This document shows, piece by piece, positions 36,863-46,318 of a DNA stretch of 64,000 nt. The first letter of the stretch is position 1. Every line of letters begins with the position of its first letter. A program made the position numbers and the translations under genes. This stretch comes from Escherichia ruysiae. GTDB taxonomy: Bacteria > Pseudomonadota > Gammaproteobacteria > Enterobacterales > Enterobacteriaceae. The notes under the pieces are model-generated. The model had not been told where the DNA came from. It did not search any database and saw nothing but the letters and a program-made list of their open reading frames with translations. The stretch lies in the NCBI RefSeq assembly GCF_902498915.1, contig NZ_CABVLQ010000001.1, one strand, 5' to 3'.

Positions 36863-37348
36863 TAGGTAGCGACCTGAAATTGATTAAATTTACCTCACTT
36901 TTTTATTTTTGTTCAAAAATACAATAACCACGTATTGATATATTTTTCTTTCTTATTTTTCACATTAGCTGTATCTATTTTGAACGTGAGGATATTTGCC
37001 AATAGATTAATATTATTGGCCAAAATAATATTATCAGTGAGGAAATGGGGTTTTAATATATATAGCATGAATATAATTTTTATATGAGTAACACAACTGA
37101 GGGCTAAAAATCGCTTCGGTTGTGATCAATATCACATAAATAGCCTTCATAAACCTTGCTCAATACCGCTCAACCGCAAAACTGACCGCTTACGTCCCTA
37201 ATTTAACCACTCAGTTATTTACCTTACTTTACGCGCGCGTAACTCTGGCAACATCACTGCAGGATAGCGGTCAATTTACCTCCTCAAACGCAACGCAAAC
37301 CTAGAACGGCTTCGGCCAACTATTAATCAATACATGCCAGGTTTTACT
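36863..37348. other. intergenic region upstream of btsT
   Basis: About 490 bases without a gene. The tsr side is AT-rich (36890-37080). The half near btsT holds a strong CRP site at 37118-37139. btsT is known to be switched on by the BtsS/BtsR system, but I could not place a BtsR site confidently. Confidence 0.65.
37118..37139. promoter_or_regulatory. CRP site upstream of btsT
   Basis: The core TGTGATCAATATCACA (37121-37136) has both perfect half sites with 6-base spacing. This agrees with the known cAMP-CRP dependence of btsT (yjiY). Confidence 0.88.
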
Positions 37349-39499
37349 ATGGATACTAAAAAGATATTCAAGCACATACCCTGGGTGATTCTTGGAATCA
37401 TCGGTGCATTCTGCCTCGCGGTAGTTGCATTACGTCGGGGGGAGCACGTCAGCGCCCTATGGATCGTGGTCGCCTCTGTGTCGGTGTATCTGGTGGCTTA
37501 TCGCTACTACAGCCTATACATCGCCCAGAAAGTGATGAAACTCGACCCCACGCGCGCGACGCCTGCGGTTATTAACAACGACGGTCTGAACTACGTTCCG
37601 ACCAACCGTTACGTGTTGTTTGGTCACCACTTCGCCGCTATCGCCGGTGCCGGTCCGCTGGTTGGTCCGGTTCTCGCCGCGCAGATGGGCTACCTGCCAG
37701 GTACGCTGTGGCTGCTGGCGGGGGTGGTGCTGGCCGGTGCGGTTCAGGACTTTATGGTGCTGTTTATCTCCTCTCGCCGTAACGGCGCATCTCTCGGTGA
37801 GATGATTAAAGAAGAGATGGGGCCAGTACCGGGGACTATCGCGCTGTTTGGCTGTTTCTTAATCATGATCATCATCCTTGCCGTCCTGGCGCTGATTGTG
37901 GTTAAAGCCCTGGCCGAAAGTCCGTGGGGTGTCTTCACCGTTTGCTCAACCGTACCGATTGCGCTGTTTATGGGTATCTACATGCGCTTTATCCGTCCGG
38001 GGCGTGTGGGTGAAGTCTCTGTCATTGGTATCGTGCTGCTGGTTGCCTCTATCTACTTCGGTGGCGTGATTGCTCACGATCCGTACTGGGGTCCGGCACT
38101 GACCTTTAAAGACACCACCATTACCTTCGCGCTGATAGGCTATGCGTTTGTTTCCGCACTGCTGCCGGTGTGGCTGATCCTCGCACCGCGCGACTATCTG
38201 GCAACCTTCCTGAAAATTGGCGTTATCGTCGGCCTGGCGCTGGGTATCGTGGTACTGAACCCGGAACTGAAAATGCCTGCGATGACCCAGTACATTGACG
38301 GTACTGGCCCGCTGTGGAAAGGCGCTCTGTTCCCGTTCCTGTTCATCACCATCGCCTGTGGTGCGGTATCTGGCTTCCACGCACTGATCTCTTCCGGTAC
38401 GACGCCGAAACTGCTGGCTAACGAAACCGACGCGCGTTTCATTGGCTACGGCGCAATGCTGATGGAGTCCTTCGTGGCGATTATGGCGCTGGTTGCTGCG
38501 TCCATCATCGAACCGGGTCTTTACTTCGCGATGAATACCCCGCCTGCGGGTCTCGGCATCACCATGCCTAACCTGCATGAAATGGGGGGCGAGAACGCGC
38601 CGATCATCATGGCGCAGCTGAAAGACGTTACCGCACACGCGGCAGCAACCGTCAGCTCCTGGGGCTTCGTGATTTCGCCAGAGCAGATCCTGCAAACCGC
38701 GAAAGACATTGGTGAACCTTCTGTCCTGAACCGTGCAGGTGGTGCGCCGACGCTGGCGGTAGGTATCGCTCACGTGTTCCACAAAGTGCTGCCGATGGCT
38801 GACATGGGCTTCTGGTATCACTTCGGTATTCTGTTCGAAGCACTGTTCATCCTGACCGCGCTGGATGCCGGTACGCGTTCTGGCCGCTTTATGCTGCAAG
38901 ACCTGATGGGTAACTTCATCCCGTTCCTGAAAAAAACCGACTCTCTGGTTGCCGGTATCATCGGTACAGCGGGCTGTGTGGGTCTGTGGGGCTACCTGCT
39001 GTATCAGGGCGTGGTCGATCCGCTGGGCGGCGTTAAGAGCCTGTGGCCGCTGTTCGGTATCTCCAACCAGATGCTGGCAGCCGTGGCGCTGGTACTGGGC
39101 ACCGTTGTGCTGATTAAGATGAAGCGCACCCAATACATCTGGGTAACTGTTGTTCCGGCGGTATGGCTGCTTATCTGCACCACCTGGGCGCTGGGCCTGA
39201 AACTGTTCAGCACCAACCCGCAGATGGAAGGCTTCTTCTACATGGCAAGCCAGTACAAAGAGAAGATTGCTAACGGTACTGACCTGACGGCGCAGCAGAT
39301 TGCCAACATGAACCACATCGTTGTGAACAACTACACCAACGCGGGTCTGAGTATTCTGTTCCTGATTGTGGTGTACAGCATCATCTTCTACGGTTTCAAA
39401 ACCTGGCTGAAGGTGCGTAACAGCGACAAACGTACTGACAAAGAAACGCCGTACGTTCCAATCCCGGAAGGCGGCGTGAAGATCTCTTCGCACCACTAA
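37349..39499 (+). CDS. btsT: BtsT (YjiY), pyruvate/H+ symporter of the CstA family
   Basis: This 716-residue inner-membrane protein has about 16-18 hydrophobic segments. CstA-family motifs are visible, including GHHFAAIAGAGPLVGPVLA (near residue 87) and GFHALISSGTTPK. It takes up pyruvate and is induced through BtsSR. I took the start MDTKKIFKHIPWVI at 37349; an ATG 15 bases upstream is in frame. yjiX and yjiA follow as the usual partners. Confidence 0.96.
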   Translation: MDTKKIFKHIPWVILGIIGAFCLAVVALRRGEHVSALWIVVASVSVYLVAYRYYSLYIAQKVMKLDPTRATPAVINNDGLNYVPTNRYVLFGHHFAAIAGAGPLVGPVLAAQMGYLPGTLWLLAGVVLAGAVQDFMVLFISSRRNGASLGEMIKEEMGPVPGTIALFGCFLIMIIILAVLALIVVKALAESPWGVFTVCSTVPIALFMGIYMRFIRPGRVGEVSVIGIVLLVASIYFGGVIAHDPYWGPALTFKDTTITFALIGYAFVSALLPVWLILAPRDYLATFLKIGVIVGLALGIVVLNPELKMPAMTQYIDGTGPLWKGALFPFLFITIACGAVSGFHALISSGTTPKLLANETDARFIGYGAMLMESFVAIMALVAASIIEPGLYFAMNTPPAGLGITMPNLHEMGGENAPIIMAQLKDVTAHAAATVSSWGFVISPEQILQTAKDIGEPSVLNRAGGAPTLAVGIAHVFHKVLPMADMGFWYHFGILFEALFILTALDAGTRSGRFMLQDLMGNFIPFLKKTDSLVAGIIGTAGCVGLWGYLLYQGVVDPLGGVKSLWPLFGISNQMLAAVALVLGTVVLIKMKRTQYIWVTVVPAVWLLICTTWALGLKLFSTNPQMEGFFYMASQYKEKIANGTDLTAQQIANMNHIVVNNYTNAGLSILFLIVVYSIIFYGFKTWLKVRNSDKRTDKETPYVPIPEGGVKISSHH

Positions 39500-39507
39500 C
39501 CGTGTTT

Positions 39508-39527
39508 AGCCCCGCTTCGGCGGGGCT
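39508..39527 (+). terminator. hairpin immediately after btsT
   Basis: AGCCCCGCTTCGGCGGGGCT has a UUCG loop and an 8-base stem but no T tract after it (CAGGC). The identical 20-mer occurs at 39713. Confidence 0.65.
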
Positions 39528-39564
39528 CAGGCTGATGACAAAGCCAGGCAAGCGCACGGATTGT

Positions 39565-39601
39565 CCCCTCGCCCCTTCGGGGAGAGGGTTAGGGTGAGGG
39601 G
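39565..39601. repeat. boxC-type repeat between btsT and yjiX
   Basis: CCCCTCGCCCCTTCGGGGAG followed by AGGGTTAGGGTGAGGGG is nearly the same as the copy at 14098. A degenerate relative (CCCTGGCCCTCTCGCC...GGGAAAGGGAG) follows at about 39636-39666. Confidence 0.82.
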
Positions 39602-39712
39602 AACAGGCCAGCGTCGGTGTATATAAAGACTCTACCCTGGCCCTCTCGCCTTCCAGGGAAAGGGAGATAACAGTGACCGTATTGACCTGTAAGCGAGTTT
39701 GTCAGCAATCTC

Positions 39713-39740
39713 AGCCCCGCTTCGGCGGGGCTTTGTTCTT
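39713..39740 (+). terminator. terminator-like hairpin just upstream of yjiX
   Basis: An exact second copy of AGCCCCGCTTCGGCGGGGCT is here followed by TTGTTCTT, and it ends about 20 bases before the yjiX start. It could act as an attenuator within btsT-yjiX-yjiA. Confidence 0.65.
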
Positions 39741-39753
39741 ATCAGAGTGAACT

Positions 39754-39957
39754 ATGTTTGGTAACTTAGGACAGGCAAAAAAATATCTCGGCCAGGCGGC
39801 GAAGATGTTGATTGGCATTCCAGACTACGACAACTACGTCGAGCATATGAAGACCAACCATCCCGACAAGCCGTACATGAGCTATGAAGAATTCTTCCGC
39901 GAACGCCAGAACGCACGCTACGGCGGCGATGGTAAAGGCGGTATGCGCTGTTGTTAA
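39754..39957 (+). CDS. yjiX: YjiX, small YbdD-family protein
   Basis: This 67-residue protein has the YbdD/YjiX signature of [18 protein letters not shown] followed by [16 protein letters not shown], and ends in CC. YbdD homologues always sit beside CstA-type transporters, as here with btsT. Its role is not established. yjiA starts 10 bases later. Confidence 0.93.
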
Positions 39958-39967
39958 TGGAGAGAGC

Positions 39968-40930
39968 ATGAACCCGATTGCAGTTACCCTACTCACCGGT
40001 TTTTTAGGCGCGGGCAAAACCACCCTGCTGCGCCATATTCTTAACGAACAACACGGCTACAAGATTGCCGTGATTGAAAACGAATTCGGCGAAGTCTCCG
40101 TTGACGATCAATTAATTGGCGACCGCGCCACGCAGATCAAAACGCTGACCAACGGCTGCATCTGCTGTTCGCGCTCCAACGAGCTGGAAGACGCGCTACT
40201 CGACCTGCTGGATAATCTCGACAAGGGCAATATTCAGTTCGACCGTCTGGTGATTGAATGCACCGGCATGGCCGATCCCGGCCCGATTATTCAGACCTTT
40301 TTCTCCCATGAGATTTTATGCCAGCGTTACCTGCTGGACGGCGTGATTGCGCTGGTGGATGCGGTACATGCCGATGAGCAGATGAACCAGTTCACCATCG
40401 CCCAGTCACAGGTTGGCTACGCTGACCGTATTCTGCTGACCAAAACCGACGTCGCTGGCGAAGCAGAAAAACTGCGTGAACGTCTGGCGCGCATCAACGC
40501 CCGCGCACCGGTCTACACCGTCACCCACGGCGACATCGACCTGGGCCTGCTGTTCAACACCAACGGTTTTATGCTGGAAGAGAACGTCGTCAGCACCAAG
40601 CCACGTTTTCACTTTATCGCGGATAAACAAAACGATATTTCGTCGATTGTGGTGGAACTGGATTACCCGGTAGATATCAGCGAAGTTTCCCGGGTGATGG
40701 AAAACCTGCTGCTGGAGTCGGCGGATAAACTGCTGCGTTACAAAGGGATGCTATGGATTGACGGCGAACCTAACCGCCTGCTGTTCCAGGGCGTCCAGCG
40801 CCTCTACAGCGCCGACTGGGACCGCCCGTGGGGCGATGAAAAACCGCATAGCACGATGGTGTTTATCGGGATTCAGCTGCCGGAGGATGAGATTCGGGCA
40901 GCGTTTGCGGGGTTGAGGAAGTCTGCGTGA
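39968..40930 (+). CDS. yjiA: YjiA, COG0523 (CobW-like) GTPase
   Basis: This 320-residue protein has a P-loop GFLGAGKTTLLRHIL (residues ~11-25), the metal-binding CxCC motif GCICC (near residue 64), a G3-like ECTGMADPGP and a G4 LLTKTDV. The C-terminal CobW domain ends the protein. YjiA binds zinc and other metals and GTP; its client is unknown. GAGAG precedes the ATG at 39968. K-12 has mrr after it; here an unrelated pair follows. Confidence 0.95.
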   Translation: MNPIAVTLLTGFLGAGKTTLLRHILNEQHGYKIAVIENEFGEVSVDDQLIGDRATQIKTLTNGCICCSRSNELEDALLDLLDNLDKGNIQFDRLVIECTGMADPGPIIQTFFSHEILCQRYLLDGVIALVDAVHADEQMNQFTIAQSQVGYADRILLTKTDVAGEAEKLRERLARINARAPVYTVTHGDIDLGLLFNTNGFMLEENVVSTKPRFHFIADKQNDISSIVVELDYPVDISEVSRVMENLLLESADKLLRYKGMLWIDGEPNRLLFQGVQRLYSADWDRPWGDEKPHSTMVFIGIQLPEDEIRAAFAGLRKSA

Positions 40931-41009
40931 AAGGTTGAGTGTAAAGCAGTTCAATGCCCCATTTAGCAGTGAGGGGGAAGCAGAACGACGAGCTCCCCTC
41001 CGCTAAGTT

Positions 41010-41201
41010 TTATTGCGCGTGAATACCTGGATTTGGCAAAAAATTGCCGCGTTTGGCGTCAGCCCATGCATCGCTACCAGACGCAGGAATATCGCTGTAA
41101 TCAATATAATCGTCGGATTTATTAACCAAAGCCTTGAGTTCAGCTTCTTGCTGCACATCAAGTGTGTAGAGTGTGCCCCGTTTATGTTTAACCATGCTCA
41201 T
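41010..41201 (-). CDS. BrnA-like small acidic protein (antitoxin fragment?)
   Basis: This 63-residue product has a mid-section DDYIDYSDIPASGSDAWADA that resembles the IDTSDIPE...W motif of BrnA-type antitoxins (COG3514). The ribbon-helix-helix region that BrnA carries after this motif is missing: the protein ends at NFLPNPGIHAQ. No BrnT-like toxin is visible next to it. It could be a truncated relic or a distinct small protein. It shares orientation with the membrane gene upstream (39 bases between). Confidence 0.55.
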   Translation of the reverse strand: MSMVKHKRGTLYTLDVQQEAELKALVNKSDDYIDYSDIPASGSDAWADAKRGNFLPNPGIHAQ

Positions 41202-41240
41202 TTATGTCCAGAACCTTTACGATTTAATTATAAAGATAAC

Positions 41241-42209
41241 TTATTTCAACCATCCTGGCACGTTATATTCTGAGACATTCTCAATGGAATATGCATCTCT
41301 CCTGTCAGAACCTTTCTTACATTTCAACTCATTGAACCCCCATTTACCCTCTCTATTGGAATAAAATACAGTATATTTATCGGTATTAAACCCGAAATAC
41401 CTTTCATCCGGATGTGAAATATTCAACTGTCCACATTTAACCTGACTGCGCCATTCAAAATCTATAGTACTTTTTAAAACGTAGTACGAAATACTCTCTA
41501 CGTTTTTTGAAGCAAAAACCACTAAAATAGTAGATGCTATAAATGCTCCGGCAAGTATAAACAACCTGTACACACTTAATTTAGCCCACAGAGTTAAAAA
41601 AGTAAAATAGATAATAAGTTGCATTAACATGAAGAAAAGAAACAAAAAAGCCATCCCTTTCCAGAAATACTCAACCCATGGTGATAGTGTGATATTTAGA
41701 TTACTCAAACTTAAAAATAAACTGGAAGAAAAACTACTTGAGAATAAATATATAATTGGTATGACAGCTAAAGTCATAGACCTAATAATCATTAATTTTT
41801 TATTATTTTTAAATTCCAACTCTAATATAATAAAAACACCTCCCAGAAAAACAAATACTGAAAAAGCACTAAAAACGTATACAGAGACACTGACTGGAAA
41901 AATATTAATTGAAAGCACAAAAAACAAAAATATAAACCATGCAATAAGTGAACACCAGGCAGCACAACTATTCAAACTGTTTTTATTACTGAACTTGACA
42001 AAATACCCCATATATTCTGTAATGCGATTTTCTTCCACTAATGCATAAAGAAGAATACCAACAAAGCACAGAGATAAAATAATATCTTTCCACAGATATT
42101 TATAAGGGAGAAGTATAAAACCAAGGAGTAGATAAATTAGCAGAATGACATCTAATGCCTTAGTACAAAAATATTGTTTCACTCCTTGCAAGAACCGAAC
42201 ATTCTCCAT
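41241..42209 (-). CDS. polytopic membrane protein of unknown function
   Basis: I do not recognise this gene. The 322-residue product has about seven hydrophobic segments in its first ~240 residues and a soluble C-terminal domain of ~85 residues (from FEWRSQVKCGQL to YNVPGWLK) with two cysteines. The ATG at 42209 is preceded by AAGGA 5 bases away; a TTG 33 bases earlier also opens the frame. It is very AT-rich compared with yjiA and hsdR, a sign of transfer. It is divergent from hsdR across 140 bases, in the slot where K-12 has mrr. Confidence 0.75.
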   Translation of the reverse strand: MENVRFLQGVKQYFCTKALDVILLIYLLLGFILLPYKYLWKDIILSLCFVGILLYALVEENRITEYMGYFVKFSNKNSLNSCAAWCSLIAWFIFLFFVLSINIFPVSVSVYVFSAFSVFVFLGGVFIILELEFKNNKKLMIIRSMTLAVIPIIYLFSSSFSSSLFLSLSNLNITLSPWVEYFWKGMAFLFLFFMLMQLIIYFTFLTLWAKLSVYRLFILAGAFIASTILVVFASKNVESISYYVLKSTIDFEWRSQVKCGQLNISHPDERYFGFNTDKYTVFYSNREGKWGFNELKCKKGSDRRDAYSIENVSEYNVPGWLK

Positions 42210-42349
42210 ATGAATCCTTATCCTACTATTGATGAAACTCAAGAATACCTTTAAAACAGTGACTTAACGCTGATAATACTCTTTGAACAGATGAATTCAT
42301 CTATTTTTCTGTGTAGAATTTGCGCATCGCATTTAGATGAGAACACCCC

Positions 42350-44782
42350 ATGGCGGAACTGAACCTAAGTAACCTGACGGAAGCAGACATCATTACCAAA
42401 TGCGTTATGCCAGCCATTCTCAATGCAGGCTGGGACAACACAACGCAAATCAGACAGGAGGTCAAACTCCGGGACGGTAAAGTCATCGTACGTGGTAAAG
42501 TTGCGGCACGCAGAACGGTAAAATCTGCTGACATCGTGCTGTACCACAAGCCAGGCATTCCCTTAGCCGTGATTGAAGCAAAAGCCAACAAACATGAAAT
42601 TGGCAAAGGGATGCAACAGGGCATTGAATATGCGCGCCTGCTGGACGTTCCTTTTGTTTTTGCCACCAATGGTGATGGCTTTATCTTCCGCGATGCCACC
42701 GCAGCCGAAGGTGAATGCCTTGAAAAGCAAATAACGCTGGATGACTTCCCCTCCCCCGCTGAACTCTGGCAAAAATTCTGCCTCTGGAAAGGATACACAC
42801 AAGCTCAGCTTCCGGTGATTACTCAGGACTATTACGACGATGGCAGCGGTAAATCGCCACGTTATTACCAGCTTCAGGCAATCAACAAAACCATAGAAGC
42901 CGTCTCCAACGGACAAAACCGCGTTCTGCTGGTAATGGCGACCGGAACAGGGAAAACCTATACCGCATTCCAGATCATCTGGCGCCTGTGGAAATCAAAA
43001 AATAAAAAACGCATTCTGTTCCTTGCCGATCGCAACATTCTGGTCGACCAAACCAAAAATAATGATTTCCAGCCATTTGGTACGGCAATGACCAAAGTCA
43101 GCGGACGCACCATTGATCCCGCTTATGAAATACACCTCGCGCTCTATCAGGCTATAACTGGCCCGGAGGAAAACCAAAAAGCGTTTAAACAAGTCGCACC
43201 AGATTTCTTCGATCTGATCGTGATCGACGAATGCCATCGCGGCAGCGCATCCGAAGATAGCGCCTGGCGAGAGATCCTTGATTATTTCAGTTCAGCCACC
43301 CAAATTGGCTTAACCGCCACGCCAAAAGAGACGCATGAAGTCTCCAGCACGGATTACTTCGGCGATCCGGTTTACGTCTACTCGCTAAAAGAAGGGATCG
43401 AAGACGGCTTCCTCGCCCCGTATAAAGTTGTCCGTGTTGATATTGATGTCGATCTGCAAGGCTGGCGCCCAACCAAAGGGCAAACTGACTTAAACGGCGA
43501 AGTGATCGACGATCGTATCTATAACCAGAAAGATTTCGATCGCACAATGGTAATCGACGAACGCACAGAACTGGTTGCCAGAACCATTACCGACTACCTC
43601 AAGCGCACCAACCCGATGGATAAAACCATCGTCTTCTGTAACGACATCGATCATGCAGAACGTATGCGCCGCGCCCTGGTTAATCTCAACCCGGAGCAGG
43701 TGAAAAAGAACGACAAATACGTCATGAAAATCACCGGCGATGATGAAATTGGCAAAGCTCAGTTGGATAACTTCATCAACCCGAAAAAACCGTACCCGGT
43801 TATCGCGACCACTTCAGAGCTGATGACCACCGGTGTGGATGCTAAAACCTGCAAACTGGTAGTACTGGATCAGAACATCCAGTCGATGACCAAATTCAAG
43901 CAGATTATCGGTCGTGGTACACGCATCGACGAACGTTACGGCAAACTCTGGTTTACCATCCTCGACTTTAAAAAAGCCACCGAACTGTTTGCCGATGAGC
44001 GTTTCGATGGCATTCCCGAAAAAGTCATGGATACCACACCAGAGGATATCGCCGATCCAGAATCTGATTTTGAAGAGAAACTCGAAGAAATCAGCGAACA
44101 TGACGACGAACAGGTAACAGGCGTTGATGAACCGCCTGCGCCACCATACCAGGTTACCGATACCGATGATGTTGGCCCACTTCCGGAAGAAGACGAGAAG
44201 AAAATCCGCAAGTTTCACGTCAACGGTGTAGCGGTGGGTGTTATTGCGCAGCGTGTTCAGTATTACGATGCCGACGGTAAACTGGTTACCGAATCTTTTA
44301 AAGATTACACCCGCAAAACACTGCTCAAAGAATATGCCTCGCTGGATGACTTTACCCGCAAGTGGCAGGACGCCGATCGCAAAGAAGCGATCATTCACGA
44401 GCTGGAGCAACAGGGGATCATCTGGGAAGTACTGGCAGAAGAAGTCGGTAAAGATCTCGACCCGTTCGACATGCTTTGCCACGTAGTGTATGGTCAGCCG
44501 CCGTTAACCCGCAAAGAGCGCGCCGAGAACGTGCGCAAGCGGAACTACTTCACAAAATACTCTGAAGCAGCGCAAGCCGTGCTCGATAATCTGCTGGATA
44601 AATACGCCGATGCGGGCGTACAGGAGATCGAAAGTATTCAGGTGCTGAAACTTAAACCATTCGACAGCATGGGCACCTTACCGGAGATTATTAAAACCGG
44701 ATTTGGCGACCGTAACGGGTATAATCAGGCGCTCAGCGAGCTGGAAAACGAAATCTACCAATTACCGCCCCGCTCTGCTTAA
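42350..44782 (+). CDS. hsdR: HsdR, type I restriction endonuclease subunit (EcoAI-like)
   Basis: The protein has 810 residues. The N-terminal nuclease domain carries D61 and E76-x-K78 (SADIVLYHK and AVIEAKANK) of the PD-(D/E)XK fold. The translocase domain has Walker A ATGTGKTYTA (near residue 196), the DEAD-type box VIDECHRG, motif III LTATPKE and motif VI QIIGRGTRID. It cuts DNA after ATP-driven translocation when both strands lack methylation. Length and the order R-M-S fit family IB (EcoAI) rather than K-12 EcoKI. It looks intact. Confidence 0.95.
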   Translation: MAELNLSNLTEADIITKCVMPAILNAGWDNTTQIRQEVKLRDGKVIVRGKVAARRTVKSADIVLYHKPGIPLAVIEAKANKHEIGKGMQQGIEYARLLDVPFVFATNGDGFIFRDATAAEGECLEKQITLDDFPSPAELWQKFCLWKGYTQAQLPVITQDYYDDGSGKSPRYYQLQAINKTIEAVSNGQNRVLLVMATGTGKTYTAFQIIWRLWKSKNKKRILFLADRNILVDQTKNNDFQPFGTAMTKVSGRTIDPAYEIHLALYQAITGPEENQKAFKQVAPDFFDLIVIDECHRGSASEDSAWREILDYFSSATQIGLTATPKETHEVSSTDYFGDPVYVYSLKEGIEDGFLAPYKVVRVDIDVDLQGWRPTKGQTDLNGEVIDDRIYNQKDFDRTMVIDERTELVARTITDYLKRTNPMDKTIVFCNDIDHAERMRRALVNLNPEQVKKNDKYVMKITGDDEIGKAQLDNFINPKKPYPVIATTSELMTTGVDAKTCKLVVLDQNIQSMTKFKQIIGRGTRIDERYGKLWFTILDFKKATELFADERFDGIPEKVMDTTPEDIADPESDFEEKLEEISEHDDEQVTGVDEPPAPPYQVTDTDDVGPLPEEDEKKIRKFHVNGVAVGVIAQRVQYYDADGKLVTESFKDYTRKTLLKEYASLDDFTRKWQDADRKEAIIHELEQQGIIWEVLAEEVGKDLDPFDMLCHVVYGQPPLTRKERAENVRKRNYFTKYSEAAQAVLDNLLDKYADAGVQEIESIQVLKLKPFDSMGTLPEIIKTGFGDRNGYNQALSELENEIYQLPPRSA

Positions 44783-44848
44783 CAACTCACTTTTGTGCCT
44801 TCTGCAACCAACATGTTGCAGAAGGCCTTGTTTTTCATGGAATACAAC

Positions 44849-46318
44849 ATGTCTATCAGTTCAGTAATCAAATCATTACAAGATATTATGCGCAAAGATG
44901 CCGGTGTGGACGGCGATGCGCAGCGTCTCGGTCAGCTCTCCTGGCTGCTGTTTTTGAAAATCTTCGATGCCCAGGAAGAGGCGCTGGAACTGGAGCAGGA
45001 TAACTATCAATATCCGATCCCACAGCGTTATTTGTGGCGCAGTTGGGCCGCCAACGCGCAGGGCATTACCGGTGATTCCCTGCTGGAATTCGTTAATGAT
45101 GATCTGTTTCCGGCGTTGAAAAACCTCACTGCGCCTATCGATAAAAACCCACGTGGCTACGTGGTGAAGCAGGCGTTCAGCGATGCCTATAACTATATGA
45201 AAAACGGTACGCTACTGCGCCAGGTGATCAACAAGCTGAACGAAATTGACTTTACCAGCGCCAGCGAACGCCATCTGTTTGGTGATATTTACGAACAGAT
45301 CCTTAAAGATCTGCAATCTGCGGGCAATGCTGGCGAATTCTATACTCCACGCGCCGTCACTCGCTTTATGGTGGATCGCGTTGATCCGAAACTCGGCGAA
45401 TCCATTATGGACCCGGCCTGCGGTACGGGCGGTTTTCTTGCCTGCGCATTTGATCATGTAAAGAACAAATACGTGAAGAGCGTCGCCGATCATCAGACGC
45501 TGCAACAACAGATCCACGGTGTTGAGAAAAAACAGCTTCCGCACCTGTTGGCGACCACCAATATGCTGCTGCACGGCATTGAAGTACCGGTACAAATTCG
45601 TCACGACAACACCCTGAATAAACCGCTTTCCTCCTGGGATGAGCAACTGGATGTGATTGTTACCAACCCGCCATTTGGTGGCACGGAAGAAGACGGTATT
45701 GAGAAGAACTTTCCGGCAGAGATGCAAACCCGCGAAACGGCGGATCTGTTCCTGCAACTGATTGTGGAAGTACTGGCGAAAAACGGTCGTGCGGCGGTGG
45801 TATTGCCGGATGGCACACTATTTGGCGAAGGCGTTAAAACCAAAATCAAAAAGCTACTTACCGAAGAGTGCAACCTACATACCATCGTGCGCTTACCGAA
45901 TGGTGTGTTTAACCCCTATACCGGCATTAAAACCAACCTGTTGTTCTTTACCAAAGGCCAGCCAACCAAAGAGATTTGGTTCTATGAGCATCCGTATCCG
46001 GCGGGCGTGAAAAACTACAGCAAAACCAAGCCGATGAAGTTTGAAGAGTTTCAGGCGGAGATCGACTGGTGGGGTAACGAGGCCGATGGTTTTGCCACCC
46101 GCGTCGAGAATGAGCAGGCGTGGAAAGTCAGCATTGATGACGTGATTGCGCGCAACTTCAATCTGGATATTAAAAACCCACATCAGGCGGAAACCGTTAG
46201 CCATGATCCGGACGAACTGTTAGCGCAGTATGCAAAACAGCAGGCGGAGATCCAGACGCTGCGTAATCAACTGCGCGATATTCTCGGCGCTGCGCTGTCT
46301 GGCAAGGAGGTTAACTGA
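44849..46318 (+). CDS. hsdM: HsdM, type I N6-adenine methyltransferase subunit
   Basis: This 489-residue protein has the SAM motif MDPACGTGGF (near residue 188) and the catalytic NPPF (near 272), the pair that defines N6-adenine methylases. The N-terminal HsdM_N bundle starts ISSVIKSLQDIMRKDAG. I chose the ATG at 44849 because it gives the family length; an upstream ATG at 44795 is in frame. The stop overlaps the hsdS start in TGATG, so translation is likely coupled. It works as M2S with HsdS, or R2M2S with HsdR. Confidence 0.95.
   Translation: MSISSVIKSLQDIMRKDAGVDGDAQRLGQLSWLLFLKIFDAQEEALELEQDNYQYPIPQRYLWRSWAANAQGITGDSLLEFVNDDLFPALKNLTAPIDKNPRGYVVKQAFSDAYNYMKNGTLLRQVINKLNEIDFTSASERHLFGDIYEQILKDLQSAGNAGEFYTPRAVTRFMVDRVDPKLGESIMDPACGTGGFLACAFDHVKNKYVKSVADHQTLQQQIHGVEKKQLPHLLATTNMLLHGIEVPVQIRHDNTLNKPLSSWDEQLDVIVTNPPFGGTEEDGIEKNFPAEMQTRETADLFLQLIVEVLAKNGRAAVVLPDGTLFGEGVKTKIKKLLTEECNLHTIVRLPNGVFNPYTGIKTNLLFFTKGQPTKEIWFYEHPYPAGVKNYSKTKPMKFEEFQAEIDWWGNEADGFATRVENEQAWKVSIDDVIARNFNLDIKNPHQAETVSHDPDELLAQYAKQQAEIQTLRNQLRDILGAALSGKEVN

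Noticed and set aside
37141..37330. BtsR binding site upstream of btsT
   Set aside because: Several ACC-containing stretches occur (for example ACCTTGCTCAATACC near 37156), but none matched the motif I recall well enough to claim.
37946..39496. 516-codon open frame opposite btsT
   Set aside because: It is exactly antisense to the btsT gene, has a His/Gln/Arg-rich composition typical of shadow frames in GC-rich codons, and shows no known motif or ribosome site.
39565..39601. CRISPR or clustered direct repeats
   Set aside because: The repeated GC-rich elements are dispersed single boxC and REP units with dyad symmetry; there is no regular repeat-spacer array anywhere in the window.
41629..42048. 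139-codon open frame opposite the unknown membrane gene
   Set aside because: The opposite strand encodes a clear multi-segment membrane protein with a good ribosome site; this frame is Lys/Asn-rich and lacks a ribosome site.
42210..42349. mrr remnant between the membrane gene and hsdR
   Set aside because: The 140 bases show no stretch that I can relate to Mrr; the gene appears cleanly absent.
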